From: CATZDY01 sp045599035
Lineage (GTDB): Bacteria > Bacillota > Desulfotomaculia > Desulfotomaculales > Desulfocucumaceae
Assembly: GCA_045599035.1 (NCBI GenBank)
Contig: JAZRVI010000050.1
Coordinates: 1 to 64,000 of the forward strand
Reading direction: 5' to 3'
Length of the DNA: 64,000 nucleotides
Shown here: positions 23,243-31,831 of the stretch, in pieces
Numbering within the stretch: the first letter of the stretch is position 1
How the letters are laid out: each line of letters starts with the position of its first letter
Notes under the pieces: generated by a model
The model's database searches: none
The model's input: only the letters and a program-made list of their open reading frames with translations
What the model was told of the DNA's origin: nothing
Made by a program: the position numbers and the translations under genes

Positions 23243-24697
23243 TTAAGGGTTGCTCCCTGCTTTCAGAGCCAAATATTTTCCTATTACTTCTGCAGCAACG
23301 GGAGCTGCTATTTTTCCCCCGCCGCCGCCATTTTCGACAATTACTGCCACAGCAATTTGGGGATTATCCGCTGGAGCAAAGCCTACAAACCAGGCATGAG
23401 TATCTCCCGTTGAATTTTCGGCCGAACCGGTTTTACCAGCCACCCGCACCGAATCCAAACTGGCTTGCTTTCCAGTACCGTTAGTTACCACCAGCTCCAT
23501 GGCCTGAGTCAATTCAGCCGCCGTTGAAAAATTAATACAATCCAGCATAACCCGATTTTCGGTGGTTAAAACCACCCGGCCATCCTCGGCGGTAATTTGC
23601 TTGACCAGATAAGGAGTCATCATTTTACCATCCTCGGCAATAGCCGCAGCCACCAAAGCCATCTGCATGGGACTTACCAGAACAGAACCCTGACCAATGG
23701 CTGAAGATGCCAAATTAGTTTTGGTCAAAGGTTCGCTGGAAATCACACCTTTAAAATAATCCAGATAACTCAGCTCGGTTTTGGCCTGACTGCTGCCCTG
23801 CATATCCTTAAAACCAAAAGCCTGAGCTGCTTTCCGAAAATTATCTTCTCCCAAAAGCAAGCCAATGGAGCTGTAAAAAGAATTGCAGGAAACCTGTAAG
23901 GCTCGATCCCAGTTGACTTCTCCATGTATAGCCGTATCCACCAAAGTAAAACCATCCACCCAAAATGATCCCTGGCAATTATAGATTTCCTCTCTTTGCT
24001 CCGGCAAGTTTTCCAGCATGGCTGAAGCGGTAATCAGCTTGAAGGTTGAACCGGGTGGGTATTGTCCCCAAATGGCTCGATTTACCAAAGGCGAATTGAC
24101 GGTATCACTACTGATCTGGCTGAAATAACTGCTGCCATCCTCCAGAATCTCCCCAATGCGATCCGCATCATAGGTAGGTTTGCTGACCAAAGCTAAAACT
24201 GCACCGGTTCCAGGCTCCAAAGCCACAACAGCTCCCCGTCTTTCGCCCAAAGCATCATAAACCAACTGCTGGAAGGAGCTGTCCACCGTCAAATGCAGAT
24301 TATAGCCATAAATTGTTTCATTCTTCCAGCCAGCAATAGTCTTTTGCAGTTGCCCCAATTCATCATCCGCCAATAAGTATGTATCATAATCTGCTTCCAG
24401 ACCGCTTTTGCCATATTGCAGGGAACAATAGCCGGTTAGAACCGAAGTTAATTGTCCCATAGGATATCGGCGGCTTGTAGAACCGTCTTCATTAGTAACT
24501 TCTTGTGCCAGAACCTGACCCCTGGCATCCAGGATACTGCCCCGGATAATTTTTTCTTCCTCCAAAGTCAGACGAATATTGCCTGAATCCGTTTTAAGCT
24601 GCTCACCCTGCACTACCACAATATAAGTTAAATAGAGTATTAAAATTAAAAAAAGAACAATAAAAAAGCTGCCGGTTTTCAAAATATTTTTTTTCAT
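23243..24697 (-). CDS. Class B penicillin-binding protein (transpeptidase)
   Basis: The 484-residue protein has one N-terminal membrane helix (about 10-29), a short dimerisation region and a transpeptidase domain. Catalytic motifs are S217TFK, S270CN and K422TG. It lies downstream of ftsW/rodA and upstream of prkC, the layout of the pbpA-type class B PBP of Peptococcaceae and actinobacteria. It would crosslink the glycan strands made by its SEDS partner. The domain before the active site is short compared with PBP2 or FtsI. Confidence 0.93.
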   Translation of the reverse strand: MKKNILKTGSFFIVLFLILILYLTYIVVVQGEQLKTDSGNIRLTLEEEKIIRGSILDARGQVLAQEVTNEDGSTSRRYPMGQLTSVLTGYCSLQYGKSGLEADYDTYLLADDELGQLQKTIAGWKNETIYGYNLHLTVDSSFQQLVYDALGERRGAVVALEPGTGAVLALVSKPTYDADRIGEILEDGSSYFSQISSDTVNSPLVNRAIWGQYPPGSTFKLITASAMLENLPEQREEIYNCQGSFWVDGFTLVDTAIHGEVNWDRALQVSCNSFYSSIGLLLGEDNFRKAAQAFGFKDMQGSSQAKTELSYLDYFKGVISSEPLTKTNLASSAIGQGSVLVSPMQMALVAAAIAEDGKMMTPYLVKQITAEDGRVVLTTENRVMLDCINFSTAAELTQAMELVVTNGTGKQASLDSVRVAGKTGSAENSTGDTHAWFVGFAPADNPQIAVAVIVENGGGGGKIAAPVAAEVIGKYLALKAGSNP

Positions 24698-24713
24698 AAA
24701 CTAAATCCTTTCA

Positions 24714-24787
24714 GGTCGGAGACATAAGCCGCTACTACGACTGGGCAGCTACAAGCCACCTGCCTTCAGGTGTGTGGCAGTTGACAG
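24714..24787 (+). mobile_element. Solo IS200/IS605-like right end (type 4) fused to the 3' end of ftsW
   Basis: The plus strand shows GCTACAAGCCACCTGCCTTCAGG...GTGGCAGTTGACAG, an imperfect terminal hairpin of the TnpB-element kind. It is preceded by GGAGACATAAGCCGCTACTAC. The ftsW frame runs into it and uses its TAG. It differs in sequence from the three other relic types in this window. Assignment is by pattern, without a database match. Confidence 0.5.
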
Positions 24788-26026
24788 CTTTTCCTTATTT
24801 TGAGCTGAAATATTAAGCAGCATTCCCACTACGATCATATTAGCCACCAAAGAGCTGCCTCCATAGCTGATATAGGGCAAAGGAACCCCGGTCAAAGGCA
24901 AAAGCCTTATAACTCCGGCGGTAATAATAAAAACCTGCAGCCCCAATAAAGCAGTCAGCCCACCGGCCAATAAGGAAGAAAATTCGTCTTTGGCCTCCAA
25001 AGCAATGACAAAGCCTCGATAAATCAGGCATAAATACAAAATTAAAATTCCCACCGCTCCCAGCAGACCGGTTTCCTCAGTTAAGGCAGAAAAAATAAAG
25101 TCGGTATGTACTGCCGGAATCAAAGAAGGATGCCCTCCGCCCAAACCGGAACCAGCCAGACCTCCGCTGCCCAAAGCATAAAGAGACTGCAATATCTGAT
25201 AACCTTCAGCCTGAGGATAGTTCCAGGGATTAATCCAGGTAGTATAGCGAATAGCCACATGGCTGAAAATAGTTCCGGCGGTTATGGCTCCGGCCACAAA
25301 CAGTACCATGCCGGCCAAAACATAAATAATTCGGGAAGAAGCCATATAAAGCATGGTTAAAAAAGTACCAAAATAAATTAAAGCCGTCCCCAAATCCCTC
25401 TGGCAAACCAGCAAAATAATTCCAATTCCCCACATGGTCAGAAGCGGTCCCCAAACCTGCAAGACCAAAGCTTTGCGATTTAAAATAAATTTATTTTCCG
25501 ATAAAAAAGAGGCCAAAAACAAAACCAGAATTATTTTCACAAATTCAGAAGGCTGTAGGGTAAACAGCTTTAAATCCAGCCAGCTTTTGGCACCTCCCTG
25601 TTCTATACCAATAAAAATCGGGAGAAAAAGAGCAACTGCTCCCACAACCGCCAGCAAATATTTATAATTGGCCAGCTTTTTATAATCACGGAACCACAAA
25701 ATCGACGCTATCAGACACAGCAGACCAACTCCCAGCCAGATAAATTGTTTTTGGGCATAAGGGCTGTTCAGCCGATAAAGCATAATCAATCCGGTATAAA
25801 TCAGCATAGCCACAATGGGCAGGATGAACAAATCCGCCGGATATTTTTTCAAACTCAGACACAGACTGCTCAGACCAAAGCCCAAAACCGGCATCCCCAC
25901 TCCACAAATCAGGGTGTTCACATCGGTATCCTGCCACAAATATAAAACCACCGCTCCGATAATCAAATAAAAAGCCCCGGCCAGTAATAAACGGCGTTCA
26001 TTCTTTCTGTTCAGCTCCGAATCCAC
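24749..26026 (-). CDS. ftsW: SEDS-family glycosyltransferase FtsW/RodA
   Basis: The 425-residue protein has about ten to twelve membrane segments and SEDS motifs: GARSWLDL-like GGAKSWLDLKLFTLQPSEFVK, QRDLGTALIYFGTFL, GGHPSLIPAVHTDFIFSALTEE and PLPYISYGGSSLV. SEDS proteins polymerise lipid II, paired with a class B PBP, here the next gene. The last 13 codons (KLSTATHLKAGGL, stop at 24749) are encoded by the mobile-element end, so the native C-terminus has been replaced or extended. Whether it acts in division or elongation cannot be told. Confidence 0.93.
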   Translation of the reverse strand: MDSELNRKNERRLLLAGAFYLIIGAVVLYLWQDTDVNTLICGVGMPVLGFGLSSLCLSLKKYPADLFILPIVAMLIYTGLIMLYRLNSPYAQKQFIWLGVGLLCLIASILWFRDYKKLANYKYLLAVVGAVALFLPIFIGIEQGGAKSWLDLKLFTLQPSEFVKIILVLFLASFLSENKFILNRKALVLQVWGPLLTMWGIGIILLVCQRDLGTALIYFGTFLTMLYMASSRIIYVLAGMVLFVAGAITAGTIFSHVAIRYTTWINPWNYPQAEGYQILQSLYALGSGGLAGSGLGGGHPSLIPAVHTDFIFSALTEETGLLGAVGILILYLCLIYRGFVIALEAKDEFSSLLAGGLTALLGLQVFIITAGVIRLLPLTGVPLPYISYGGSSLVANMIVVGMLLNISAQNKEKLSTATHLKAGGL

Positions 26027-26054
26027 CTCATTCTACCTGCTTTCGCTAATTTTA

Positions 26055-26762
26055 TCAAACTTCCACCATTATCAGAGAAATATTATCCTGACCTCCATGT
26101 TCCATAGCCAAATCCACCATAAGCCTGGCCATCCAGGAAAGCTCCTGCCCGGTTTGCAAAATCTGCAAAATTTCTTCTTCCGTAATCATATCATATAAAC
26201 CGTCGCTGCACAGCAAAAAAAGATCCCGTTCCTGATAGGCCAGAATTTGGGTGTCCACTTGGACTTTTTCATCCGAACCCAAAGCCCGGGTCAAAATGTT
26301 TTTATTAGGATGACTGTCCATTTCATCCCGACTGATCAGGCCGCCTTGAAACATTTCCTGAACCAGCGAATGATCAGTAGTTAATTGTCTTAATTTTTGA
26401 TTGCGATACAAGTAAGCCCGACTGTCTCCCACCTGGGCAATAGCCGCAAACTGACTTCGCAAAAACAAAGCGGTAATGGTAGTTCCCATACCTTTTTGGG
26501 CTAATTTGCGTTGTCCCTGCTGCCAAATCCGCCAATTAGCTTCCTGAATGGCTTCCAGCAGCACTTCATCCGGATTTTGAGCCAAACTGTTCCGAACTCG
26601 ATCTTCCAAAACCAAAGTGGCCAAAGTGCTGGCCACCTCTCCGGCATTGTGGCCACCCATGCCATCGGCTACGGCAAAAAGCCCCAATTGGGGTTTTCCC
26701 AAAACGCTGTCCTCGTTATTTTTGCGGACCCGACCCACTTCAGTAATTTGAGTCCATTTCAT
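26055..26762 (-). CDS. prpC: PP2C-type Ser/Thr phosphatase PrpC/Stp
   Basis: The 235-residue protein has the full PP2C pattern: GRVRKNNEDS, LFAVADGMGGHNAGEVAS, QVGDSRAYLYR, LTTDHSLVQEM, DLFLLCSDGLYDMI and GGQDNISLIMV. The metal-binding aspartates are present. It reverses PrkC phosphorylation. Its start lies 22 bases inside the upstream FHA gene. Confidence 0.96.
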   Translation of the reverse strand: MKWTQITEVGRVRKNNEDSVLGKPQLGLFAVADGMGGHNAGEVASTLATLVLEDRVRNSLAQNPDEVLLEAIQEANWRIWQQGQRKLAQKGMGTTITALFLRSQFAAIAQVGDSRAYLYRNQKLRQLTTDHSLVQEMFQGGLISRDEMDSHPNKNILTRALGSDEKVQVDTQILAYQERDLFLLCSDGLYDMITEEEILQILQTGQELSWMARLMVDLAMEHGGQDNISLIMVEV

Positions 26763-27243
26763 AAGCCCACCTCACAAACTTAAAACTGACTCCGCCAATT
26801 TCCACCACATCCCCATTGGCCAAAACTTCACTTTCATTGCCAATTCTATAGCCATTTAAAAGAGTGCCATTAGAACTTTGCAAATCCTCCAGACAATATT
26901 TGTCCTCCTCCCGGACAATTCGGGCATGAGAGCCAGAAACAAACGGATCCAGAATTTGAATATCATTCCCTTTGTTGCGTCCCACCGTCAAGCCATCACC
27001 CAAATTAAACACTTCGCCCAGCTTGAGATTAGGCTCAGAGGTTTTCACTATAATTAAAACGCTTTCCCGTTCTGGAATTTTGGCTTCCTCGGCCAGCTTA
27101 TTATTTTTGATCGACGGCTTGTCAGCTCCCACACTTTGTTGAATCGGCCAATGCTTAAACATCAGCCAAACCAGTTTAAACAAAAAAATATATAAAAATA
27201 ACAAAAACAAATAGCGGAAAATCGTCAATAAAAAACCCAACAA
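26740..27243 (-). CDS. Membrane-anchored FHA-domain protein (FhaB-like)
   Basis: Residues about 1-27 form a membrane helix (FLLTIFRYLFLLFLYIFLF). The C-terminal part (about 80-160) is an FHA domain with LTVGRNKGNDIQILDPFVSGSHARI, LEDLQSSNGTLLNG and GDVVEIGG. FHA domains bind phosphothreonine, and this gene next to prpC, ftsW, pbp and prkC matches FhaB of actinobacteria. It probably links PrkC signalling to the cell-wall machinery. Confidence 0.9.
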   Translation of the reverse strand: MLGFLLTIFRYLFLLFLYIFLFKLVWLMFKHWPIQQSVGADKPSIKNNKLAEEAKIPERESVLIIVKTSEPNLKLGEVFNLGDGLTVGRNKGNDIQILDPFVSGSHARIVREEDKYCLEDLQSSNGTLLNGYRIGNESEVLANGDVVEIGGVSFKFVRWAYEMDSNY

Positions 27244-27245
27244 AA

Positions 27246-28001
27246 TTATTCCACCTTTAACGAAAGTAATATATCTCCCAATTTCAGACTGTCTCCAACC
27301 TCCAGCTCCTGAACCCGAATTCTAACTCCATTAACATAAGTCCCATTACGGCTGTCCAGATCAGTCAGCTGCCATATCTCATTATTCATTTCCAATTGAC
27401 AGTGACGGCGAGAAATGGTTTCATCCTCCAAAACAATATCACTGTTGCCCCGTCGTCCAATAATCATGGTTAATTTGTTTAAAGCAAAGCTTTGTCCCCG
27501 ATGCTTGCCATTTTGTACCTGCAAAAAATAATGATGCCCCTCGGCCTCCAGAATACTGCTTTTGCGAATAATCTGGTAAGGACAGGTCAATTCATTTTCC
27601 CCTTCCTTAACCAGCTTTTTAAAACCATCCGTATAATCCACATCAGTAAATTCCGAAAGAATCAGCAAGCGTCCGGCTGGAATTTTTTCATTTTGATAAA
27701 TTTTAACAATTACCTGAGCGGCCAGACCATATTCCTTTTCTTCCGCCCTAACCTCCAGATATTGGCATAACTCCCGTGTAATTTCCGTTAAAACATCCTC
27801 CAGATCCTGCCAATCCTCCGGGCTTAAATAAACATTAAAGCGATCTGGAACATAAACTTTATTAATGCTCAGCTTTTTTTTGCGTTCCATTTCCCGAACT
27901 AAACGGTTAGCAATATATAAAGGCTTAATTTTACCCTTAAAACTAAACAAGCCTTCTATACCTTTAGCCAGGATTCCTTCCAATTCCGATAAAAAGTTCA
28001 A
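27246..28001 (-). CDS. DUF3662 plus FHA protein (FhaA-like)
   Basis: The 251-residue protein has an N-terminal DUF3662 domain (about 1-120, MERKKKLSINKVYVPDRFNVYLSPEDW) and a C-terminal FHA domain (about 175-250, MIIGRRGNSDIVLEDETISRRHCQL and LDSRNGTYVNG). This is the FhaA layout. In mycobacteria FhaA binds the phosphorylated MurJ-type protein and tunes cell-wall synthesis. Two FHA genes in tandem next to prpC is the conserved order. Confidence 0.9.
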   Translation of the reverse strand: MNFLSELEGILAKGIEGLFSFKGKIKPLYIANRLVREMERKKKLSINKVYVPDRFNVYLSPEDWQDLEDVLTEITRELCQYLEVRAEEKEYGLAAQVIVKIYQNEKIPAGRLLILSEFTDVDYTDGFKKLVKEGENELTCPYQIIRKSSILEAEGHHYFLQVQNGKHRGQSFALNKLTMIIGRRGNSDIVLEDETISRRHCQLEMNNEIWQLTDLDSRNGTYVNGVRIRVQELEVGDSLKLGDILLSLKVE

Positions 28002-28029
28002 TCTCTCACCACCATTTCATTTTACCATC

Positions 28030-29043
28030 TCATTTTGAACGCCGTCGCAATTGGCCGCAGGCAGCATCAATATCCAAACCCAATTTTCTTCTGACTGTCA
28101 CCGAAATGCCCTTCTTTTCCAATTCAGCCTTAAAGCGATTAATCCGAGTCGGCTCCGAAGGCCGAAATTCCTTGTCCTGAACTGGATTATAGGAAATTAA
28201 ATTAACATGAGCCAGCCGACCTTGCAATAAATCCGCCAACTGTCCGGCCTGCTCCAGCCGATCATTTACTTCCCGCAGCATAATATATTCATAAGTAACT
28301 CTTCTTTTGGTAAAATTGGCATAAGCATCCGCAGCCGCCAAGAGTTCAGCCAAAGGATAACGCCGGTTAATGGGCATAAGCCGGGAACGAAGCTGATCCT
28401 CCGGAGCGTGCAAAGAAATAGCCAGAGTTATCGGCAAATTTTGAGCTTTAAGCTTTTCAATGCCCGGCACTAAACCGCAGGTAGAAAGGGTCAGATGCCG
28501 CAAGCCGATTCCCAAATCGGGCAATTTGGCCACAAACTTCAGCACCTCTTCCAGATTTTCCAAGGGTTCACCCGTACCCATTAAAACCAGGCGGCTAATC
28601 CGGGTTTGCCCCTCTCTTTGAGCAGTCAAAACCTGCTCCAGCAATTCCCCGTTGGTCAAGTTGCGAATTCGTCCCTGAGCCGAAGCACAAAAGGCACAAT
28701 TCATCGAACAACCCACCTGAGAGGACAAACAAACCGAAGCACCATAATCATAATACATTAAAACAGCTTCAACGGTTTGTTCATCAGCCAGCTCCAGCAG
28801 ATATTTTTGAGCTTCACCCCGGCGGGAAACCTGCTTTTTCAACAACTTAGCCGTCCCCAAATGATATTGAACCGCCAAAGTTTCCTTGAGCTTTTGGGGC
28901 AAATTAGTCATTTCCGTCCAGGAAATGACTCCTTTATTCCAAAGCCATTGCCGAAGCTGTTCTGCCCGATAAGCCGGAAAACCAGATTCCTTGACAATTT
29001 GCTCCAATTCTGTTTTGCTTAAATCTTTGAGATTAAATTTCAT
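28030..29043 (-). CDS. rlmN: Dual-specificity rRNA/tRNA adenine-C2 methyltransferase RlmN
   Basis: This radical-SAM enzyme methylates A2503 of 23S rRNA and A37 of some tRNAs. The 337-residue protein has the cluster motif CSMNCAFC, GMGEPL-like LMGTGEPLENLEEV, LSTCGLVPGI, ISLHAPEDQLRSRLMPINRRYPL, and the C-terminal catalytic cysteine in DAACGQL. It precedes the FHA genes by 29 bases. Confidence 0.96.
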   Translation of the reverse strand: MKFNLKDLSKTELEQIVKESGFPAYRAEQLRQWLWNKGVISWTEMTNLPQKLKETLAVQYHLGTAKLLKKQVSRRGEAQKYLLELADEQTVEAVLMYYDYGASVCLSSQVGCSMNCAFCASAQGRIRNLTNGELLEQVLTAQREGQTRISRLVLMGTGEPLENLEEVLKFVAKLPDLGIGLRHLTLSTCGLVPGIEKLKAQNLPITLAISLHAPEDQLRSRLMPINRRYPLAELLAAADAYANFTKRRVTYEYIMLREVNDRLEQAGQLADLLQGRLAHVNLISYNPVQDKEFRPSEPTRINRFKAELEKKGISVTVRRKLGLDIDAACGQLRRRSK

Positions 29044-29065
29044 ATTTTTAGGATTTCTATTCTTT

Positions 29066-30388
29066 TTAAGCTATTCCTTTTTTTATTCGAGCAATAAAAA
29101 AACCATCGGTACCCTGTACCTGAGGCAGCAATTGAATTTGACTTTGCCCCGCCGCCCACGGCAGAGGTAAGGCTTCCTCCTTCAAAAACGGATAGTCCCG
29201 CAAAAGTCCGGCTATTTGCTCCTGATTTTCCTCCGGACTAATGGTGCAGGTAGAATAAACCAAAACTCCGCCCGGCTTTAAAGCTTTAACCGCTTGTTCC
29301 AGAATTTTTCTTTGCAAATCGGCCAGCTCCTGAATTTGTTCTTCGCTTTTGTACCAGCGAGCCTCTGGCCGATGCCTTAAAACTCCCAGACCGGAACAAG
29401 GCAAATCCGCCAAAATATAATCAAATTCTTCCTTCCAGGGCAGGGCTGTAGCATCCTGCAACAAGCTATGCACACAGCTAATTCCCAGGCGACGGCAATT
29501 AGCTTCCAATAAAGCCAGTTTATGCTCATAAATATCCAAAGCCCAAATCTCACCCTGGTTTTGCATAATTTGAGCCAAATGAGTGGTTTTGCCTCCCGGA
29601 GCCGCCGCCAAGTCCAAAACCCGGCTGCCCGGCTTTGGAGCCAGAGCCAAAGCCGATAACATAGAGCTTTCACTTTGCACCTGAAACCAGCCTTGCTTAA
29701 AAGCCGAAAGCTCGGCCAAAGGTGTCAAGGCCTTTTGCACTATAATGCCTTCCGGGGCATAAAAAGCAGCCTGCACCTGCCAGCCTTCCTTTTCCAGCTC
29801 TTTAAGCAAGCCTGCCCGGTCAATTTTCAGGGTATTGGTGCGAAGGGTCAGTCTGGCCGTTTGATTATTCGCCCGGCACAAATTTTCGGCTTCCTCCCAA
29901 CCAAATTGCCCAATCCAACGCCGCACCAGCCAAAGCGGATGAGAATATTCCAAAGCCAGAAATTCTTCCGGATTTTGCCGGGGAAAACTCAGCTCATCCT
30001 TTTGCCGAATAATATTGCGTAAAACTCCATTGACAAATTTGGCTGCTCCTGGATTGGCGTGCTTTTTGGCCTGCTGCACCGCTTCATTGACCGCTGCAAA
30101 GTCCGGAATTTTATCCAGATAATAAATTTGATAAAGAGCCAGCCGCAAAATATTACGCAGCCAAAAGGTTTGTTTGGCCAAACCTTTGCTCATAAATTGC
30201 TCCAAAATCCAATCCAGACTGTTTAAACGCCGCAGGGTTCCATAGGTTAGTTCGGTGGCCAAAGCCCGTTCCTTTTGCTCCATTTCGCCATCAATTTGTT
30301 TGAAAGCCTGTTCCAGAACCAAATTAGCATAGCCCTGCTTTTGCTCCACTTCCTTGAGAACCCGCAAGGCTAATTCCCTTGCTTTCAT
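29066..30388 (-). CDS. rsmB: 16S rRNA m5C967 methyltransferase
   Basis: The 440-residue protein has an N-terminal NusB-like domain (MKARELALRVLKEVEQKQGYANLVL) and a C-terminal SAM methyltransferase domain. The latter carries VLDLAAAPGGKTTHLAQIM, ADLPCSGLGVLRHRPEARW (with PCSG) and YSTCTISPEENQ. I choose ATG at 30388, which overlaps the fmt TGA (ATGA); a frame to 30412 adds eight residues inside fmt. The fmt-rsmB order is conserved. Confidence 0.95.
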   Translation of the reverse strand: MKARELALRVLKEVEQKQGYANLVLEQAFKQIDGEMEQKERALATELTYGTLRRLNSLDWILEQFMSKGLAKQTFWLRNILRLALYQIYYLDKIPDFAAVNEAVQQAKKHANPGAAKFVNGVLRNIIRQKDELSFPRQNPEEFLALEYSHPLWLVRRWIGQFGWEEAENLCRANNQTARLTLRTNTLKIDRAGLLKELEKEGWQVQAAFYAPEGIIVQKALTPLAELSAFKQGWFQVQSESSMLSALALAPKPGSRVLDLAAAPGGKTTHLAQIMQNQGEIWALDIYEHKLALLEANCRRLGISCVHSLLQDATALPWKEEFDYILADLPCSGLGVLRHRPEARWYKSEEQIQELADLQRKILEQAVKALKPGGVLVYSTCTISPEENQEQIAGLLRDYPFLKEEALPLPWAAGQSQIQLLPQVQGTDGFFIARIKKGIA

Positions 30389-31338
30389 TCTTCTGCCTTT
30401 CCGCCCAAACAAGATCCGGGCAGCAGTTCCTTACCCCGCAAAAAATCCGCTGTCGCCAACCGCTTGCCGCCTTGCAGCTGCAACTCCTGAATCTGCAAAG
30501 GACAAGTTCCGGTGGCGATTAACAAATTGTTTTTGCTGCATTCCAAGATTGTACCCGGCTTTGCCTGATCACAGCTCAATCCTTCCTGGGGTTCGCTTTG
30601 CCAGATTTTTAAAACCTGCCCCTGCCAAAAAGTTCTGGCTCCCGGCCAGCTATTTAACCCTCGAATCTGGTTAAAAATTTCTTCAGCCGGACGGTTCCAG
30701 TCAATTATTTCATCCTGACTGGTTAATTTGGCGGCATAACAGCTTTGGGCTTCCTCCTGCGGCCAGGGAACAATTTGCCCCTGCTCCAGCCTTTGCAGGG
30801 TAGTCACCAATAGTTCGGCTCCCATGACAGCCAACTGGTCATGGATGGAGCTGGCCGTATCTTCCGGTTTTATGGGTAAAGCCTTTTGCAGCAAAATATC
30901 TCCACTGTCCAAGCCTTCGTTCATCAGCATGGTGGTTACGCCGGTTTCCTTCTGCCCCTCCATAACCGCTCTTTGAATGGGAGCTGCTCCCCGATAAGCC
31001 GGCAGCAAGGAAGCATGAACATTAATACAACCCAAAAGCGGCCATTTTAAAATTTTTTCCGGCAAAATCTGGCCATAGGCCACCACTACTACGGCCTGAG
31101 GCTGAAATTGGCTGGTCAATTTATCTACCCAATCACCTTCCTTGAGTTTTTCCGGCTGCCAAACAGGAATCCCCAATTCTAAGGCACTGGTTTTAATCGG
31201 AGAAGGGCGTAATTTCTTGCCCCGCCCCGAAGGACGATCCGGTTGGGTTAGAACCACAAGCACTTCCTGTCCGGCTTTATGCAAAGCGGTCAAAGTCGGC
31301 ACAGCAAAATCCGGAGTTCCCATAAATACTATTTGCAT
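30385..31338 (-). CDS. fmt: Methionyl-tRNA formyltransferase
   Basis: Fmt formylates initiator Met-tRNA. The 317-residue protein has MQIVFMGTPDFAVPTL, VVAYGQILPEKIL, INVHASLLPAYRGAAPIQRAVMEGQKETGVTTM and GLDSGDILLQ. These contain the catalytic N, H and D of the formyltransferase fold. It sits between def and rsmB. Confidence 0.97.
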   Translation of the reverse strand: MQIVFMGTPDFAVPTLTALHKAGQEVLVVLTQPDRPSGRGKKLRPSPIKTSALELGIPVWQPEKLKEGDWVDKLTSQFQPQAVVVVAYGQILPEKILKWPLLGCINVHASLLPAYRGAAPIQRAVMEGQKETGVTTMLMNEGLDSGDILLQKALPIKPEDTASSIHDQLAVMGAELLVTTLQRLEQGQIVPWPQEEAQSCYAAKLTSQDEIIDWNRPAEEIFNQIRGLNSWPGARTFWQGQVLKIWQSEPQEGLSCDQAKPGTILECSKNNLLIATGTCPLQIQELQLQGGKRLATADFLRGKELLPGSCLGGKAEE

Positions 31339-31363
31339 CTAAAATGTTTCCTCCCATTTTCAA

Positions 31364-31816
31364 CTAAGAACGGCGAATATTTTTGGCTTTATCAATAAAC
31401 AAACGGCCGTCCAAATGATCAATTTCATGCTGAAAAGCCCGAGCCAAATAACCCTTAGCCCGAATTTGCACAGTCTGGCCTTCTTTATCCAAACCGGTTA
31501 CCAAAACTTCCTCAGCCCTGGTCACCTCACCTATTACATCTGGAAAACTTAGACAACCTTCCTGATCGCATTGTTCCCCTTTGCTTTCCAAAATAACCGG
31601 ATTAATCATTTCATAAAGATGTTCCCCTATATCCACCACAATTACCCGTTTGGAAATTCCCACTTGCGGAGCCGCCAAACCCACCCCCCGATTGGCATAC
31701 ATGGTATCAGCCATATTAGTTAATAATTTCAAAATATTGGGGGTAATTTCCGGAACCGGTTTGCATTTTCGTCTTAAAACCGGATCTCCTTCTTCCACAA
31801 TCTTATAAACAGCCAA
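31364..31816 (-). CDS. def: Peptide deformylase
   Basis: Def removes the formyl group from nascent proteins. The 150-residue protein carries the three signature motifs GVGLAAPQVG, QEGCLSFP and AFQHEIDHLDG, giving the metal ligands Cys, His, His and the catalytic Glu. The def-fmt pairing is standard. Confidence 0.97.
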   Translation of the reverse strand: MAVYKIVEEGDPVLRRKCKPVPEITPNILKLLTNMADTMYANRGVGLAAPQVGISKRVIVVDIGEHLYEMINPVILESKGEQCDQEGCLSFPDVIGEVTRAEEVLVTGLDKEGQTVQIRAKGYLARAFQHEIDHLDGRLFIDKAKNIRRS

Positions 31817-31831
31817 TTTGATCTCTCCTTT

